DNA from: Pelagihabitans sp963710535
Lineage (GTDB): Bacteria; Bacteroidota; Bacteroidia; Flavobacteriales; Flavobacteriaceae
Direction: 5' to 3'
Assembly: GCA_963710535.1 (NCBI GenBank)
Contig: CAVQAW010000010.1
Coordinates: 372,001-436,000 of the forward strand
Length of the DNA stretch: 64,000 bases
In this document: one piece after another, positions 25,923-34,235 of the stretch
Position numbering within the stretch: the stretch's first letter is position 1
How the letters are laid out: the number at the start of each line of letters is the position of its first letter
Program-made: the position numbers and the translations under genes
Notes under the pieces: model-generated
What the model saw: only the letters and a program-made list of their open reading frames with translations
Databases searched by the model: none
What the model was told of the DNA's origin: nothing

Positions 25923-26603
25923 TTGGGCATCATCTTAAACAACCGCAGCGAAACAGACACGAAAACCATCCATTTTACCTTGGTTGGCTCAAAAGACCTT
26001 TTGCTGATTTTCACAAGAAATCCTGAATTGGGCAAATGCAAGACCCGTCTTGCGAAAACCATTGGGGATACTGCCGCCTTGGAAATCTATCGGTTTTTAT
26101 TGCAGCATACCGTTAAAATTACGGAGCATCTGCCTATGGCCAAGCATGTGTACTACTCCGAAAACATATGGGATAACGATGTTTGGGACGATACCATTTA
26201 TGCCAAAAAACTACAGCAGGGTACCGATTTGGGAATCCGTATGGCCAATGCCTTCTTGGAAGGTTTGGAAGCGGGTTTTGAGAAAATCTGTATCATTGGG
26301 AGCGATATTTACGACTTGACCCAGCAAGATATCGAACAGGCATTTTCAGCCTTGGACGACAACGATTATGTGGTCGGACCGGCCATTGACGGGGGTTATT
26401 ATCTATTGGGACTGAAAAAATGGGCGCCGGAACTTTTCAAGAACAAAGATTGGGGCACGGCAAACGTATTGGAGGCCACCTTAAACGATTTAAAAACTGA
26501 CAAGGTCTACCTTTTAAGGCCCAAAAATGATATTGACACCTTCGAGGACATCAAAGACCAAAAAGTTTTCATCCCTTTTATAAAACATATGAAGAATGAC
26601 TAA
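25923..26603 (+). CDS. TIGR04282-type (DUF2064) glycosyltransferase of arsenosugar-type loci
   Basis: 226 residues in the frame opened by TTG 25923. The conserved body is LLIFTRNPELGKCKTRLAKTIG, split here as LLIFTRNPELGKCK and TRLAKTIG, then IIGSDIYDLTQQ and GPAIDGGYYLLGLKK, the nucleotidyl-/glycosyltransferase-A pattern of DUF2064. No ATG precedes the conserved region, so translation must start at TTG 25923 or TTG 25980; the latter would give 207 residues and is closer to the usual family N-terminus. The family is named for its place in arsenosugar loci; its chemistry is not firmly known. The stop overlaps the PNP start by 8 nt. Confidence 0.87.
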   Translation: MGIILNNRSETDTKTIHFTLVGSKDLLLIFTRNPELGKCKTRLAKTIGDTAALEIYRFLLQHTVKITEHLPMAKHVYYSENIWDNDVWDDTIYAKKLQQGTDLGIRMANAFLEGLEAGFEKICIIGSDIYDLTQQDIEQAFSALDDNDYVVGPAIDGGYYLLGLKKWAPELFKNKDWGTANVLEATLNDLKTDKVYLLRPKNDIDTFEDIKDQKVFIPFIKHMKND

Positions 26604-27411
26604 AAAACAAATCGATGAATCCGTGGCCTATCTTAAAAACAAAGGTTTTGAGCAAGCCGAAGTTGGGATCGTTCTCGGCACCGGATTGGGCAAATTGGCA
26701 CAGGGCATTGAAGATCGTATAGAGGCACACTACAACCATATTCCATACTTTCCGTTGGCCACGATGGAATTTCATTCAGGAAAGTTGGTATTTGGCCGCC
26801 TTGAAGGCAAAAATGTAGTAGTGATGGAAGGCAGGTTCCATTTATACGAAGGTTATGATTTTGTGGATGTGACCTACCCCATTAGGGTAATGCATGCCCT
26901 GGGGATTCAAAAATTGTTTATCTCCAATGCGGCAGGTGCAGTTAACCTCGATTTTAAAAAAGGGGAGATCATGTTGATCACCGATCATATCAATTTACAA
27001 GGCGGCTCCCCATTGGCATTCAAAAATGTGTCGGAATTCGGCGAGCGATTTCTGGATATGGCCGACCCTTATGACAAAGATATGGGCCAGCGATTGGGAG
27101 CCATCTCCAAACGGGAAGGCATTGCCCTGCATCGTGGTGTCTATGCAGCAGTCATAGGACCACAGCTCGAAACCCGGGCAGAATATAGGATGTTGAAGAT
27201 TATAGGGGCCGACGCTGTGGGCATGAGTACCGTGCCGGAAGTAATCGTGGCGAACCATTTACGACTACCGGTCGTGGCGGTCTCGGTTTTGACCGATGAG
27301 TGCGATCCTGATAACCTGCAGGCGGTGGATATCCACGAAATAATCGCGGTGGCCAATGCTGCGGAACCGGATATGATACGTTTGTTCAAGGCCTTGCTAA
27401 GGGAAATATAA
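26596..27411 (+). CDS. punA: Purine-nucleoside phosphorylase (trimeric, PunA type)
   Basis: 271 residues. Phosphate-binding GTGLG (28-32), MEGRFHLYEGYD, SNAAGAVN and the purine-site region GPQLETRAEYRML followed by DAVGMSTVPEVIVA are all conserved, typical of the trimeric mammalian-like class active on guanosine and inosine analogues. The reaction converts a purine nucleoside plus phosphate to base and ribose-1-phosphate. Its ATG lies inside the end of the TIGR04282 gene, and the TIGR04283 gene follows 64 nt later. PNP-like enzymes have been proposed to remove adenine from the deoxyadenosyl intermediate of arsenosugar synthesis, so its position may be functional rather than accidental. Confidence 0.94.
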   Translation: MTKKQIDESVAYLKNKGFEQAEVGIVLGTGLGKLAQGIEDRIEAHYNHIPYFPLATMEFHSGKLVFGRLEGKNVVVMEGRFHLYEGYDFVDVTYPIRVMHALGIQKLFISNAAGAVNLDFKKGEIMLITDHINLQGGSPLAFKNVSEFGERFLDMADPYDKDMGQRLGAISKREGIALHRGVYAAVIGPQLETRAEYRMLKIIGADAVGMSTVPEVIVANHLRLPVVAVSVLTDECDPDNLQAVDIHEIIAVANAAEPDMIRLFKALLREI

Positions 27412-27475
27412 ACCTATTGTCCTTTGGGCCACCACTTCATTTTTGTAAGATAGAATTTATAAAACAACCTTTATA

Positions 27476-28165
27476 ATGAAGATTTCCGTAATCATTCCCG
27501 TGCTCAATGAATCGGCCATCATTGCAAATACACTTGCGCGAATCAAGGAAAATAGCAATTCCCGGCATATTGGGGAAATCATTGTGGTCGATGGAGGCAG
27601 CGATGACCGTACGGTAGAAATTGCTTTGGCCTCCGGGGCACGGGTCATCGATTCGGAAAAAGGCCGCGCCAAGCAGTTGAACAAAGGTGCCCATGAGGCC
27701 AAAGGGGAAATCCTGTATTTTTTGCATGCCGACACCGTTCCCCCCAAGTACTTCGACCAAAGTATACTTGAGGCCGTAGGCGTAGGCCATCTTGTTGGGT
27801 GCTTTCAGATGAAATTCGACAGCCAGAGTCGTTTTTTGGGTTTCTTCGCATGGTTCACCAGGGTCAATGTTCGACTATGCAGAGGAGGCGATCAATCGCT
27901 GTTTATCACAAAGTCCCTTTTTAACAGATCGGGGGGATATAATGAGGATTATCTCATTTTTGAGGACAATGAGTTTATCGGGCGTTTGTATAGGTTGACG
28001 GCCTTCAAGATCCTACCTAGACATGTGAAAACCTCTGCGAGAAGATACGAAAAGAGGGGCAAGGTTCGCCTGCAATATTATTTCGGGATGATACATCTCA
28101 AAAATTATCTGGGTGCCGGACCTCAGCAACTCTACGATTACTACCGTCGCAAGATTTTAATTTAA
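27476..28165 (+). CDS. TIGR04283-type family 2 glycosyltransferase of arsenosugar-type loci
   Basis: 229-residue GT-A enzyme without clear membrane helices. N-terminal SVIIPVLNESAIIANTL, then EIIVVDGGSDDRTVEIA (first Asp pair), FLHADTVPP (DXD-like) and FEDNEFIGRLYRL towards the end. The pairing with a TIGR04282 protein and a PNP defines the arsenosugar-type set. The sugar donor is unknown. The gene converges on the amidase gene with 19 nt between stops, without an obvious terminator. Confidence 0.9.
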   Translation: MKISVIIPVLNESAIIANTLARIKENSNSRHIGEIIVVDGGSDDRTVEIALASGARVIDSEKGRAKQLNKGAHEAKGEILYFLHADTVPPKYFDQSILEAVGVGHLVGCFQMKFDSQSRFLGFFAWFTRVNVRLCRGGDQSLFITKSLFNRSGGYNEDYLIFEDNEFIGRLYRLTAFKILPRHVKTSARRYEKRGKVRLQYYFGMIHLKNYLGAGPQQLYDYYRRKILI

Positions 28166-28184
28166 ATCCGAAGAAGGTCGCGTT

Positions 28185-29237
28185 TTATTTTTCCTCAAAA
28201 TCGAGCAAAACCCCTTCGGAAATCCACTTGGCAAGGGCCTGACGGTTGTCGGGATCGAGAATGCGCCTTTGGTCCTTTGTGTTCGTGATATTGCCAATTT
28301 CGATGAAGGTCATGGCGGGGTGGGTCTTTTTGACCAGATATAAAGAGGTCCTGTCTTCAAAAGTGCCGGAATAATTGCGATTCGGCTGGTACTTTTTGTA
28401 GTTCAATTCAAACGTCTTGTGGATGCTTTCGGCCAATTTCTTTCCATTTTTACTTTTCTCATGGTGGTAAAAGAAAACATCGATGTTTTGGCCCTTGCTA
28501 CGGCTATCGACATGTGTAACGATCAATCTTTGGTATTTTCCTTTGTTTTCCGCATAGAGCTCATTCACAATATCGACCCTTTGTTTAAGGCGCGCCACCT
28601 GGTTTAATGGGATGGTCTCGTTCGGGTAGGCAACCTCGTCCTGATCCATTTCGAGGATACGTTCATCCCGGATGCCGTCGTTCCCGTCCCTGATGATCAC
28701 ATATACCGAAGCCCCGTGAGACAGCAGTTCCTTGGCCAACCGAAGGGTGACATCATAGGCGTATTCATCCTCAGATATAGCCTTTCCCGCATAATTCGCC
28801 ATAGCCCCCGGATCCGGACCGCCATGGCCGGAAATGAGATAATAAACATTCCCCTTAAGACGCTCGCTTTTCATGGTAACCAAGGCATGCTGCTCTCCGA
28901 AGATGGGAAACGATAATTCGTTCTTTTCTAGACCGACATCGGACTTGTTCGGAACCGAATCGGCGGGCGAGAGGCTATCTAACTTTACCATTGGAATTTT
29001 GTAGTCGCGTCCTTCGTATAAATGGACGCTATCGCGTAAATTATCCGCATTGAGGGCGATAAACTCATTGTAGCTTTCATAAGGATTGACCCCTTGCTTT
29101 CTCAATAAGGAAAGGATACCGTCGCCTTTCTCCGCCTTTACCCGTATCAAGCTATTTTGGGCATTGGCCCAATGGGCCATCGAAAAAGAGACCAACAAAA
29201 AGAACAAACCAATATGCCTACGCTTCCCATGCATCAT
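28185..29237 (-). CDS. N-acetylmuramoyl-L-alanine amidase (Amidase_3) with LysM-like N-terminal domain
   Basis: About 350 residues. A signal peptide (HIGLFFLLVSFSMAHWANAQ) is followed by a LysM-like segment (EKGDGILSLLRKQG, then LYEGRDYKIP). The zinc amidase domain has YYLISGHGGPDPGAM (first His), the Glu in ISEDEYAYD, the second His in IVTHVDSRS and the catalytic Glu in FIEIGNITN. All four residues are present, so it should cut the bond between MurNAc and L-Ala in the periplasm. Starts at 29288 (overlapping the upstream gene by 8 nt) and 29336 are also open. I prefer 29237 because it gives a normal signal peptide. It pairs with a degenerate paralogue directly upstream. Confidence 0.88.
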   Translation of the reverse strand: MMHGKRRHIGLFFLLVSFSMAHWANAQNSLIRVKAEKGDGILSLLRKQGVNPYESYNEFIALNADNLRDSVHLYEGRDYKIPMVKLDSLSPADSVPNKSDVGLEKNELSFPIFGEQHALVTMKSERLKGNVYYLISGHGGPDPGAMANYAGKAISEDEYAYDVTLRLAKELLSHGASVYVIIRDGNDGIRDERILEMDQDEVAYPNETIPLNQVARLKQRVDIVNELYAENKGKYQRLIVTHVDSRSKGQNIDVFFYHHEKSKNGKKLAESIHKTFELNYKKYQPNRNYSGTFEDRTSLYLVKKTHPAMTFIEIGNITNTKDQRRILDPDNRQALAKWISEGVLLDFEEK

Positions 29238-29280
29238 GGGGTAGCAGGTTTCGCTCGGATCGGTACTCCCGTCTTGCTTT

Positions 29281-30243
29281 TTATTCATTATCCTGGAAAT
29301 CAAGTTTGGAAAAATCTGTAAAGATGCCATTGGCAATCAAGTCAGCCAGATTCTTCTTGTTTGAGGTGACCTTCAATGTGGGATTATTGCTCGGTTTTTT
29401 GCCAAATTCGATATATATCAAACTCGGCAACATATTCTTGGCGAACAAAATATTTTGGGTGTCCGTAAAAACCGATGAATATGCCGCTGCCGTCTTTATG
29501 GCGACATACTTTTTCCCAAGTGTTTTAATCATGCTTTCCGATAATCTTTGCCCATCCTTACTGCCTTCTTCATGATATATGGTAGCTTCCAATTCGGCAA
29601 GTTCTGGACCTTCTTGCGATTTGATGATCAACAGTCTTTGGTACTTGCCATTGTGCATCAAATACCTTTTGTTGACGATGCTGACCAATTCGTTCAATTC
29701 CAGGGAATTGCCCAAACTTTCCCTGAAGACATATACCCTTGCCCCACTTTGCAATAGCTTTCGTGCCACAAGTTTTGCGAGTTCATCCTCGGTGCCGCCT
29801 GCCGCTTTTTCCACATTTGTCGGGGATTGGACCATTTGATTGGAAACCAAATAATAGACGGTGTTCTGCAGCAAACTGTCTTTCTTTTTAAGGGTTTCAA
29901 GTTCCGCTCCAAAGACCGGCGATTCGTCACCGCTCGGCAATGCGATGTAAGACCCCATATTCTTAAAGGAGTCGGGAGCTTCCGGAAGCAGGTATTCCGT
30001 ACCTACAACCAAACGGCTGCCATCCTTGAGCCTGTCTTTATTCAAGTGAATGAAGGCTTCGTAGTATTTTACAACATCGATTCCCTCTTTACGGAGTACC
30101 GAAAAAATTCCATCCCCATCCCTGGCCACTACGGTTTGCAGGGTTTCCTGGGCAACCATGGCCGGCAGCGCCATCAAGGTCGAAATTGCAAAACAGAGCC
30201 AATATTTAGAGCAATTGAACACCATGTGCCGTCTATAATTCAT
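29281..30243 (-). CDS. Degenerate amidase paralogue (pseudoenzyme) lacking both zinc histidines
   Basis: 320 residues. The architecture matches the downstream amidase: signal peptide (WLCFAISTLMALPAMVAQ), LysM-like segment (RDGDGIFSVLRKEG, then LVVGTEYLLP) and an amidase-like domain. Aligned by eye, YYLISGHGG has become YYLVSNQMV and THVDSRS has become IKSQEGP, so both zinc histidines are gone. A loop of about 13 residues is also lost. The zinc Glu (GTEDELA) and catalytic Glu (YIEFGKK) remain. The reading frame is intact, so this is a pseudoenzyme rather than a pseudogene. The ATG at 30243 is preferred over an upstream start at 30282. It is the first gene of the pair. Confidence 0.85.
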   Translation of the reverse strand: MNYRRHMVFNCSKYWLCFAISTLMALPAMVAQETLQTVVARDGDGIFSVLRKEGIDVVKYYEAFIHLNKDRLKDGSRLVVGTEYLLPEAPDSFKNMGSYIALPSGDESPVFGAELETLKKKDSLLQNTVYYLVSNQMVQSPTNVEKAAGGTEDELAKLVARKLLQSGARVYVFRESLGNSLELNELVSIVNKRYLMHNGKYQRLLIIKSQEGPELAELEATIYHEEGSKDGQRLSESMIKTLGKKYVAIKTAAAYSSVFTDTQNILFAKNMLPSLIYIEFGKKPSNNPTLKVTSNKKNLADLIANGIFTDFSKLDFQDNE

Positions 30244-30465
30244 AGGGTAAACGCGATGATAATGGGCACCATCCAGAAACAAAATTAACCAACCCTTGGC
30301 AAATGCGAAAGTGTTATATCAAATTTAGTTCAAAAGTCATGTCGCGGATGACCTCCGAAAAAACCGTTTCCCTTCCAATGGATTAAAATGGTATTCCAAA
30401 AGAAGGACCTATATTTACAGGACTACTTTACTACCCGAGGCACAAACATCAAAAAATAAGTTGCA

Positions 30466-30957
30466 ATGAAAATTAATTTTGTGATCAATGGCCAACCTAA
30501 GACCATCGACGTCGATGGCGAAACCCCACTCCTTTGGGTCGTTCGGGACGTTCTCGATCTAAAGGGCTCTAAATTTGGTTGTGGGCAGGCTGCCTGTGGC
30601 GCCTGTACCCTATTGATGGATGGGGAGGCCCTGAGGTCTTGTACCTATCCCGTAAAATTCGCCGAAGGCAAAAAGATCGTGACCGTGGAAGGACTTGGTT
30701 CGGAAACACGGATACACCCTGTGCAACAGGCGTGGATAGAAGAAATCGTTCCCCAATGTGGCTATTGCCAACCCGGATTTATGATGGCCACGGCAGCGCT
30801 CCTGCTTCAAAATCCAAATCCCACCGACAAGGAAATCGACGACAATATTACCAATGTGTGCCGCTGTGGTACCTATTACCGAATGCGCAAGGCGATCCAC
30901 CGGGCCAGCGAAATTCAGAACTCGATCCAAACCACTTCAGAAAACCCTTCTACATAA
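30466..30957 (+). CDS. (2Fe-2S) subunit of a molybdenum hydroxylase (IorA-like)
   Basis: 163 residues. The plant-type ferredoxin domain ligates one cluster with Cys39, Cys44, Cys47 and Cys59 (FGCGQAACGACT). The helical domain ligates the second with Cys98, Cys101, Cys132 and Cys134 (QCGYCQPG and CRCGTY). This is the small subunit of two-subunit xanthine-oxidase-family enzymes such as isoquinoline 1-oxidoreductase. It has no signal of its own and would be exported with the Tat-targeted large subunit. The large-subunit gene starts 1 nt after the stop. A TATATTTA element upstream (about 30410-30417) is a near -7 box. Confidence 0.93.
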   Translation: MKINFVINGQPKTIDVDGETPLLWVVRDVLDLKGSKFGCGQAACGACTLLMDGEALRSCTYPVKFAEGKKIVTVEGLGSETRIHPVQQAWIEEIVPQCGYCQPGFMMATAALLLQNPNPTDKEIDDNITNVCRCGTYYRMRKAIHRASEIQNSIQTTSENPST

Positions 30958-30958
30958 G

Positions 30959-33127
30959 ATGAGCAAGGAAAACAAAGGCATTTCGCGTCGAAGGTTTATT
31001 GTGCGCACTGCATTGGGCGGTACAGCGGTGGTCCTGGGAACGACCTATTTGGCCCGAAACCCGATAAGGAGAAAAATAGCGGAAATGGTGAATACTGCGG
31101 AATCGCCCTATCTGGGAAATACCGATGACCCGACCATATGGTTCGAAGTGCGTGCAGACAATTCCGTGCTTTTTCATTGTCCGAAAGTAGAAATGGGCCA
31201 AGGCACCTTTACCGGCCTGGCCCAAATTGCGGCCGACGAACTGGAGGTTGATTTTGGGATGATGAGCGTGGTGCATGCGGCCTCCGCATCCGGAAATATA
31301 GACAGTTTCGGCACAGGAGGCAGCACCTCCATTTCAAGTCTCTGGGTACCGTTAAGGGAGCTTGCGGCGACCATGCGGGAAATGATCAAATTGGAAGCGG
31401 CCAAAAAAATGGGGGCCGACCCCGCTTTACTGATCATCGCCACAGGCATCATATCGGCAAATGACAAGACGATGACCTACGGAGAGGCAGTGCAGGGTGT
31501 CACCGAATGGAAAGTGCCGAAGACACCCCCGTTAAAAGCGATCAAGGATTATAAGTTCATCGGAAAACCACTGCCTAGGGTCGATTTAAAAGATAAAGTA
31601 CTGGGAGTTCCGATATTTGGGATGGATGCCAGTATGCCAGGGATGCTCTATGGATCGGTGGTAAGGCCATCGCAAATCGGGGCCAAATTCAAAGCTGCCG
31701 ATACCGCTGAAGCTGAAAAGATGGCGGGGGTGGTGAAGGTGGTAGTGGAAAAGGACTTTGTAGGGGTCATCGCCACTTCAAGAACAGAGGCCGAAAACGC
31801 CAAAAAAGCGATCGAAGTATCCTGGGAGGTGGATAAAATATGGCAATCGGAAGACATTGCAAACATGATTAAAGTGGGGCAGGGCACCCCCCATATCATA
31901 CAAAAGACTGGTGATGCCGAAGAAATGCTACAGGGAGAGGAAGGTTTGATCTATGCCGAATATACCAGTCCGATTGGCGCTCATGCACAAATGGAACCCA
32001 ATGGCACGGTTGCCTTTGTGGAAGATCAAAAAGCGACCCTTATGATGTCGACACAGGTCATCGAATTAACAATAAAAGAAGTTGCCGATCGACTGGGCTT
32101 CAAGCAAGAACAGGTCAACCTGATCCCCACCTTTCTCGGAGGGGGATTCGGGAGAAGGTTGCATACCCCGAACGCCATCCAGGCAGCGGTAATGTCAAAA
32201 GCCGTTGGAAAACCGGTCAAATGTTTTTTCAACCGACAGGAAGAGTTCCAGAACGATACCTTCAGGCCGCCTACCCATCATGTATTAAAGGCAAAATTGG
32301 GTGAGGACGGGAAGATCATGGCCTTTGAGCACAATGTTTCAAGCGGGGATGTGATGCTGGGGTCGCCCTTATTGCCAGCCATTGCCGGCATGATCACGGG
32401 ATCCGATGTCGGCGCTTGGCGCGGGGGAATGATCCAATACGGCAAAATACCCCATTACAGGGCCATTTCCTGGCGGGTAAAATTGCCCTTTGCCACGAGT
32501 TGGTGGCGCAGTCTGGGCCTTTTGGCAAACACCTTCGCCATCGAAAGTTTCATGGACGAATTGGCACTGAAGGCGGGCAAAGACCCGGTACAGTTCCGTC
32601 TCGGCCAAATCCAGGACGATGAACGCGGGCACCGATTAAAAGAGGTCATCAAGGCTGCGGCGAAACAAGCGAATTGGAGAGACGGGGTGGTCAACGGTAG
32701 GGCGATGGGTTTTGCTGCCTCCACCGACGTTAATACCCCGGTGGCACAGGTGGTCGAAGTCTCCATTGAGGAAGGGGAAATAAAGGTGCATAAGGTCACC
32801 TGTGCCATCGATCCCGGATTGGCGATCAATCCCGACCAGATCAGGGCGCAATGTGAGGGCTGCATCATCATGGGGATGAGCGCTGCAATGTTCGAACAGA
32901 TGTACGTTCAGGACGGTCAATTACAGCCGATCATATATGGCCCCTATAAAATGGCATTGATGAGGCATACACCCAAAGAAATCGATGTGGTGATCCTGCA
33001 AAATGCGGAGAATCCGGGCGGTGTCGGGGAACCTCCTTTAGGACCAATAGGTGCGGCCATTGCAAACGCCGTCTTTAGGTTGACAGGGCAGCGGCTAAGG
33101 TCGATGCCTCTGACCCTTTCGCATTAA
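30959..33127 (+). CDS. Molybdopterin-binding subunit of a xanthine-oxidase-family hydroxylase (IorB-like)
   Basis: 722 residues. A Tat signal, SRRRFIVRTALGG at residues 9-21, sends the folded complex to the periplasm. Aldehyde oxidase/xanthine dehydrogenase domains follow, with TFLGGGFGRRL (cofactor-binding loop) in the middle and GVGEPPLGPIGAAIANA near the C-terminus containing the base Glu691. The layout matches isoquinoline 1-oxidoreductase beta subunits, which hydroxylate N-heterocycles or aldehydes. No XdhC-like maturation factor and no cytochrome c subunit gene adjoins, so the electron acceptor is unclear. A GTG at 30854 inside iorA is rejected as start because the ATG at 30959 leads directly into the Tat signal. 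Confidence 0.92.
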   Translation: MSKENKGISRRRFIVRTALGGTAVVLGTTYLARNPIRRKIAEMVNTAESPYLGNTDDPTIWFEVRADNSVLFHCPKVEMGQGTFTGLAQIAADELEVDFGMMSVVHAASASGNIDSFGTGGSTSISSLWVPLRELAATMREMIKLEAAKKMGADPALLIIATGIISANDKTMTYGEAVQGVTEWKVPKTPPLKAIKDYKFIGKPLPRVDLKDKVLGVPIFGMDASMPGMLYGSVVRPSQIGAKFKAADTAEAEKMAGVVKVVVEKDFVGVIATSRTEAENAKKAIEVSWEVDKIWQSEDIANMIKVGQGTPHIIQKTGDAEEMLQGEEGLIYAEYTSPIGAHAQMEPNGTVAFVEDQKATLMMSTQVIELTIKEVADRLGFKQEQVNLIPTFLGGGFGRRLHTPNAIQAAVMSKAVGKPVKCFFNRQEEFQNDTFRPPTHHVLKAKLGEDGKIMAFEHNVSSGDVMLGSPLLPAIAGMITGSDVGAWRGGMIQYGKIPHYRAISWRVKLPFATSWWRSLGLLANTFAIESFMDELALKAGKDPVQFRLGQIQDDERGHRLKEVIKAAAKQANWRDGVVNGRAMGFAASTDVNTPVAQVVEVSIEEGEIKVHKVTCAIDPGLAINPDQIRAQCEGCIIMGMSAAMFEQMYVQDGQLQPIIYGPYKMALMRHTPKEIDVVILQNAENPGGVGEPPLGPIGAAIANAVFRLTGQRLRSMPLTLSH

Positions 33128-33143
33128 AAAAAAGCCCCCAACT

Positions 33144-34148
33144 TCAACGGTTGCGTTTATAATATTGCCCGATCACTGCTTCGGCGGGTTTGTTCTGGGG
33201 CGTAAACTGGTTGTCATTTGCACCTCCTGCCCTTTGGTGCTCAATAAACCATTTCCAAACATAACCTCCGGCGAACCATTCTTCGTTCCAAAATTCCTCC
33301 ATGATCGCTTTGGTAGCGTTCACTTGGGCTACCAGATTCACGTTATCCACATCCCGATCCACCAACCAAGGTTTCTTTGCGGTATAGTCCATGCTGCGGT
33401 ACCCAAATTCGGTAAATAGTACGGGCTTTTTTTTCGCTTTAGCCAGCGCGGTAATGGCGGGCTTCCATCTTTGCCATCCGGTTCTGAGCTGTTCCACGGA
33501 TGGTGATTTCTCATCGGATAAGGGAAAATAGGCATCGATCCCGATATAATCGAGGTCATCCCAAAAAGTCGTCCTCTGGAATTCATCCCAGTTTGCGGCA
33601 TAGGTCAATTTTCCCTTGTATTCTTTGCGAATTTTCTTGATGAGCGCTTTCCAATAATCGGGCCGGTTCTTTACGAACTGTTCCAATTCCGTGCCTATGC
33701 AGAATATATCGGTATTGGTTTCCTGTGCCAGCTTCGCATAGTTCAGGATGAATTGATCGTAGGAAGCCTCCAATGCCTTCCATTCTTCCTCCGACTTCAT
33801 CGATAAGTGCCCGGTGAAGGAACCCCGCCAAATCCAAATCTGCGGTTTCAACATCACTCTCACGCCGTTGCCGTGCAACAATTCTATATACTGCTTGGCC
33901 CCTTTTTTGGTTTCCCCATACCATTGTCGTTCGGTATCGAAAATAATTTCAGGGGAATCGACTTCCCTGATAAAGCCGAAAGGCATGATCGCAGCATGGT
34001 TGGCATTGACCTTGGCCAACTCATCAACATGCTCTTGCAAAGCGGCTTCCCGAGAGGCAACGAAACTAATGCCATTGATTTTCTCGACGACCTGGCCCAT
34101 GCACGAAAGTTGTAAAAAACAAAGGAGTGATAATTTTAGGGTTCTCAT
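33144..34148 (-). CDS. GH113-like glycoside hydrolase lipoprotein
   Basis: 334 residues with a short SPII signal, lipobox LQLSC (Cys16). The body reads as a TIM barrel of GH113/clan GH-A type: LKPQIWIWRG after strand 3, the acid/base glutamate in CIGTELEQF, a substrate-loop YIGIDAYFPL, and the nucleophile in LFTEFGYRS. GH113 enzymes act on beta-mannans, but similar proteins include ones with unproven activity, so the substrate is only suggested. It has no polysaccharide-utilisation neighbours. The stop lies 16 nt from the iorB stop (convergent). Confidence 0.87.
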   Translation of the reverse strand: MRTLKLSLLCFLQLSCMGQVVEKINGISFVASREAALQEHVDELAKVNANHAAIMPFGFIREVDSPEIIFDTERQWYGETKKGAKQYIELLHGNGVRVMLKPQIWIWRGSFTGHLSMKSEEEWKALEASYDQFILNYAKLAQETNTDIFCIGTELEQFVKNRPDYWKALIKKIRKEYKGKLTYAANWDEFQRTTFWDDLDYIGIDAYFPLSDEKSPSVEQLRTGWQRWKPAITALAKAKKKPVLFTEFGYRSMDYTAKKPWLVDRDVDNVNLVAQVNATKAIMEEFWNEEWFAGGYVWKWFIEHQRAGGANDNQFTPQNKPAEAVIGQYYKRNR

Positions 34149-34235
34149 GGAGGTCGCTTAACTGCCTAAAAATAATCTATTTAAACGAGCCCGAAAAAAA
34201 TTAGACCAGGTGAATTATTGAATTTCAAAAGTGTC

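Noticed and set aside
29281..30243. Calling the degenerate amidase a pseudogene
   Set aside because: The frame is complete, with signal peptide and full fold; only zinc ligands are replaced, so pseudoenzyme is the better term.
30854..30958. N-terminal extension of the large molybdenum hydroxylase subunit from a GTG within iorA
   Set aside because: The Tat signal starts at the ATG at 30959, so the extension would bury it.
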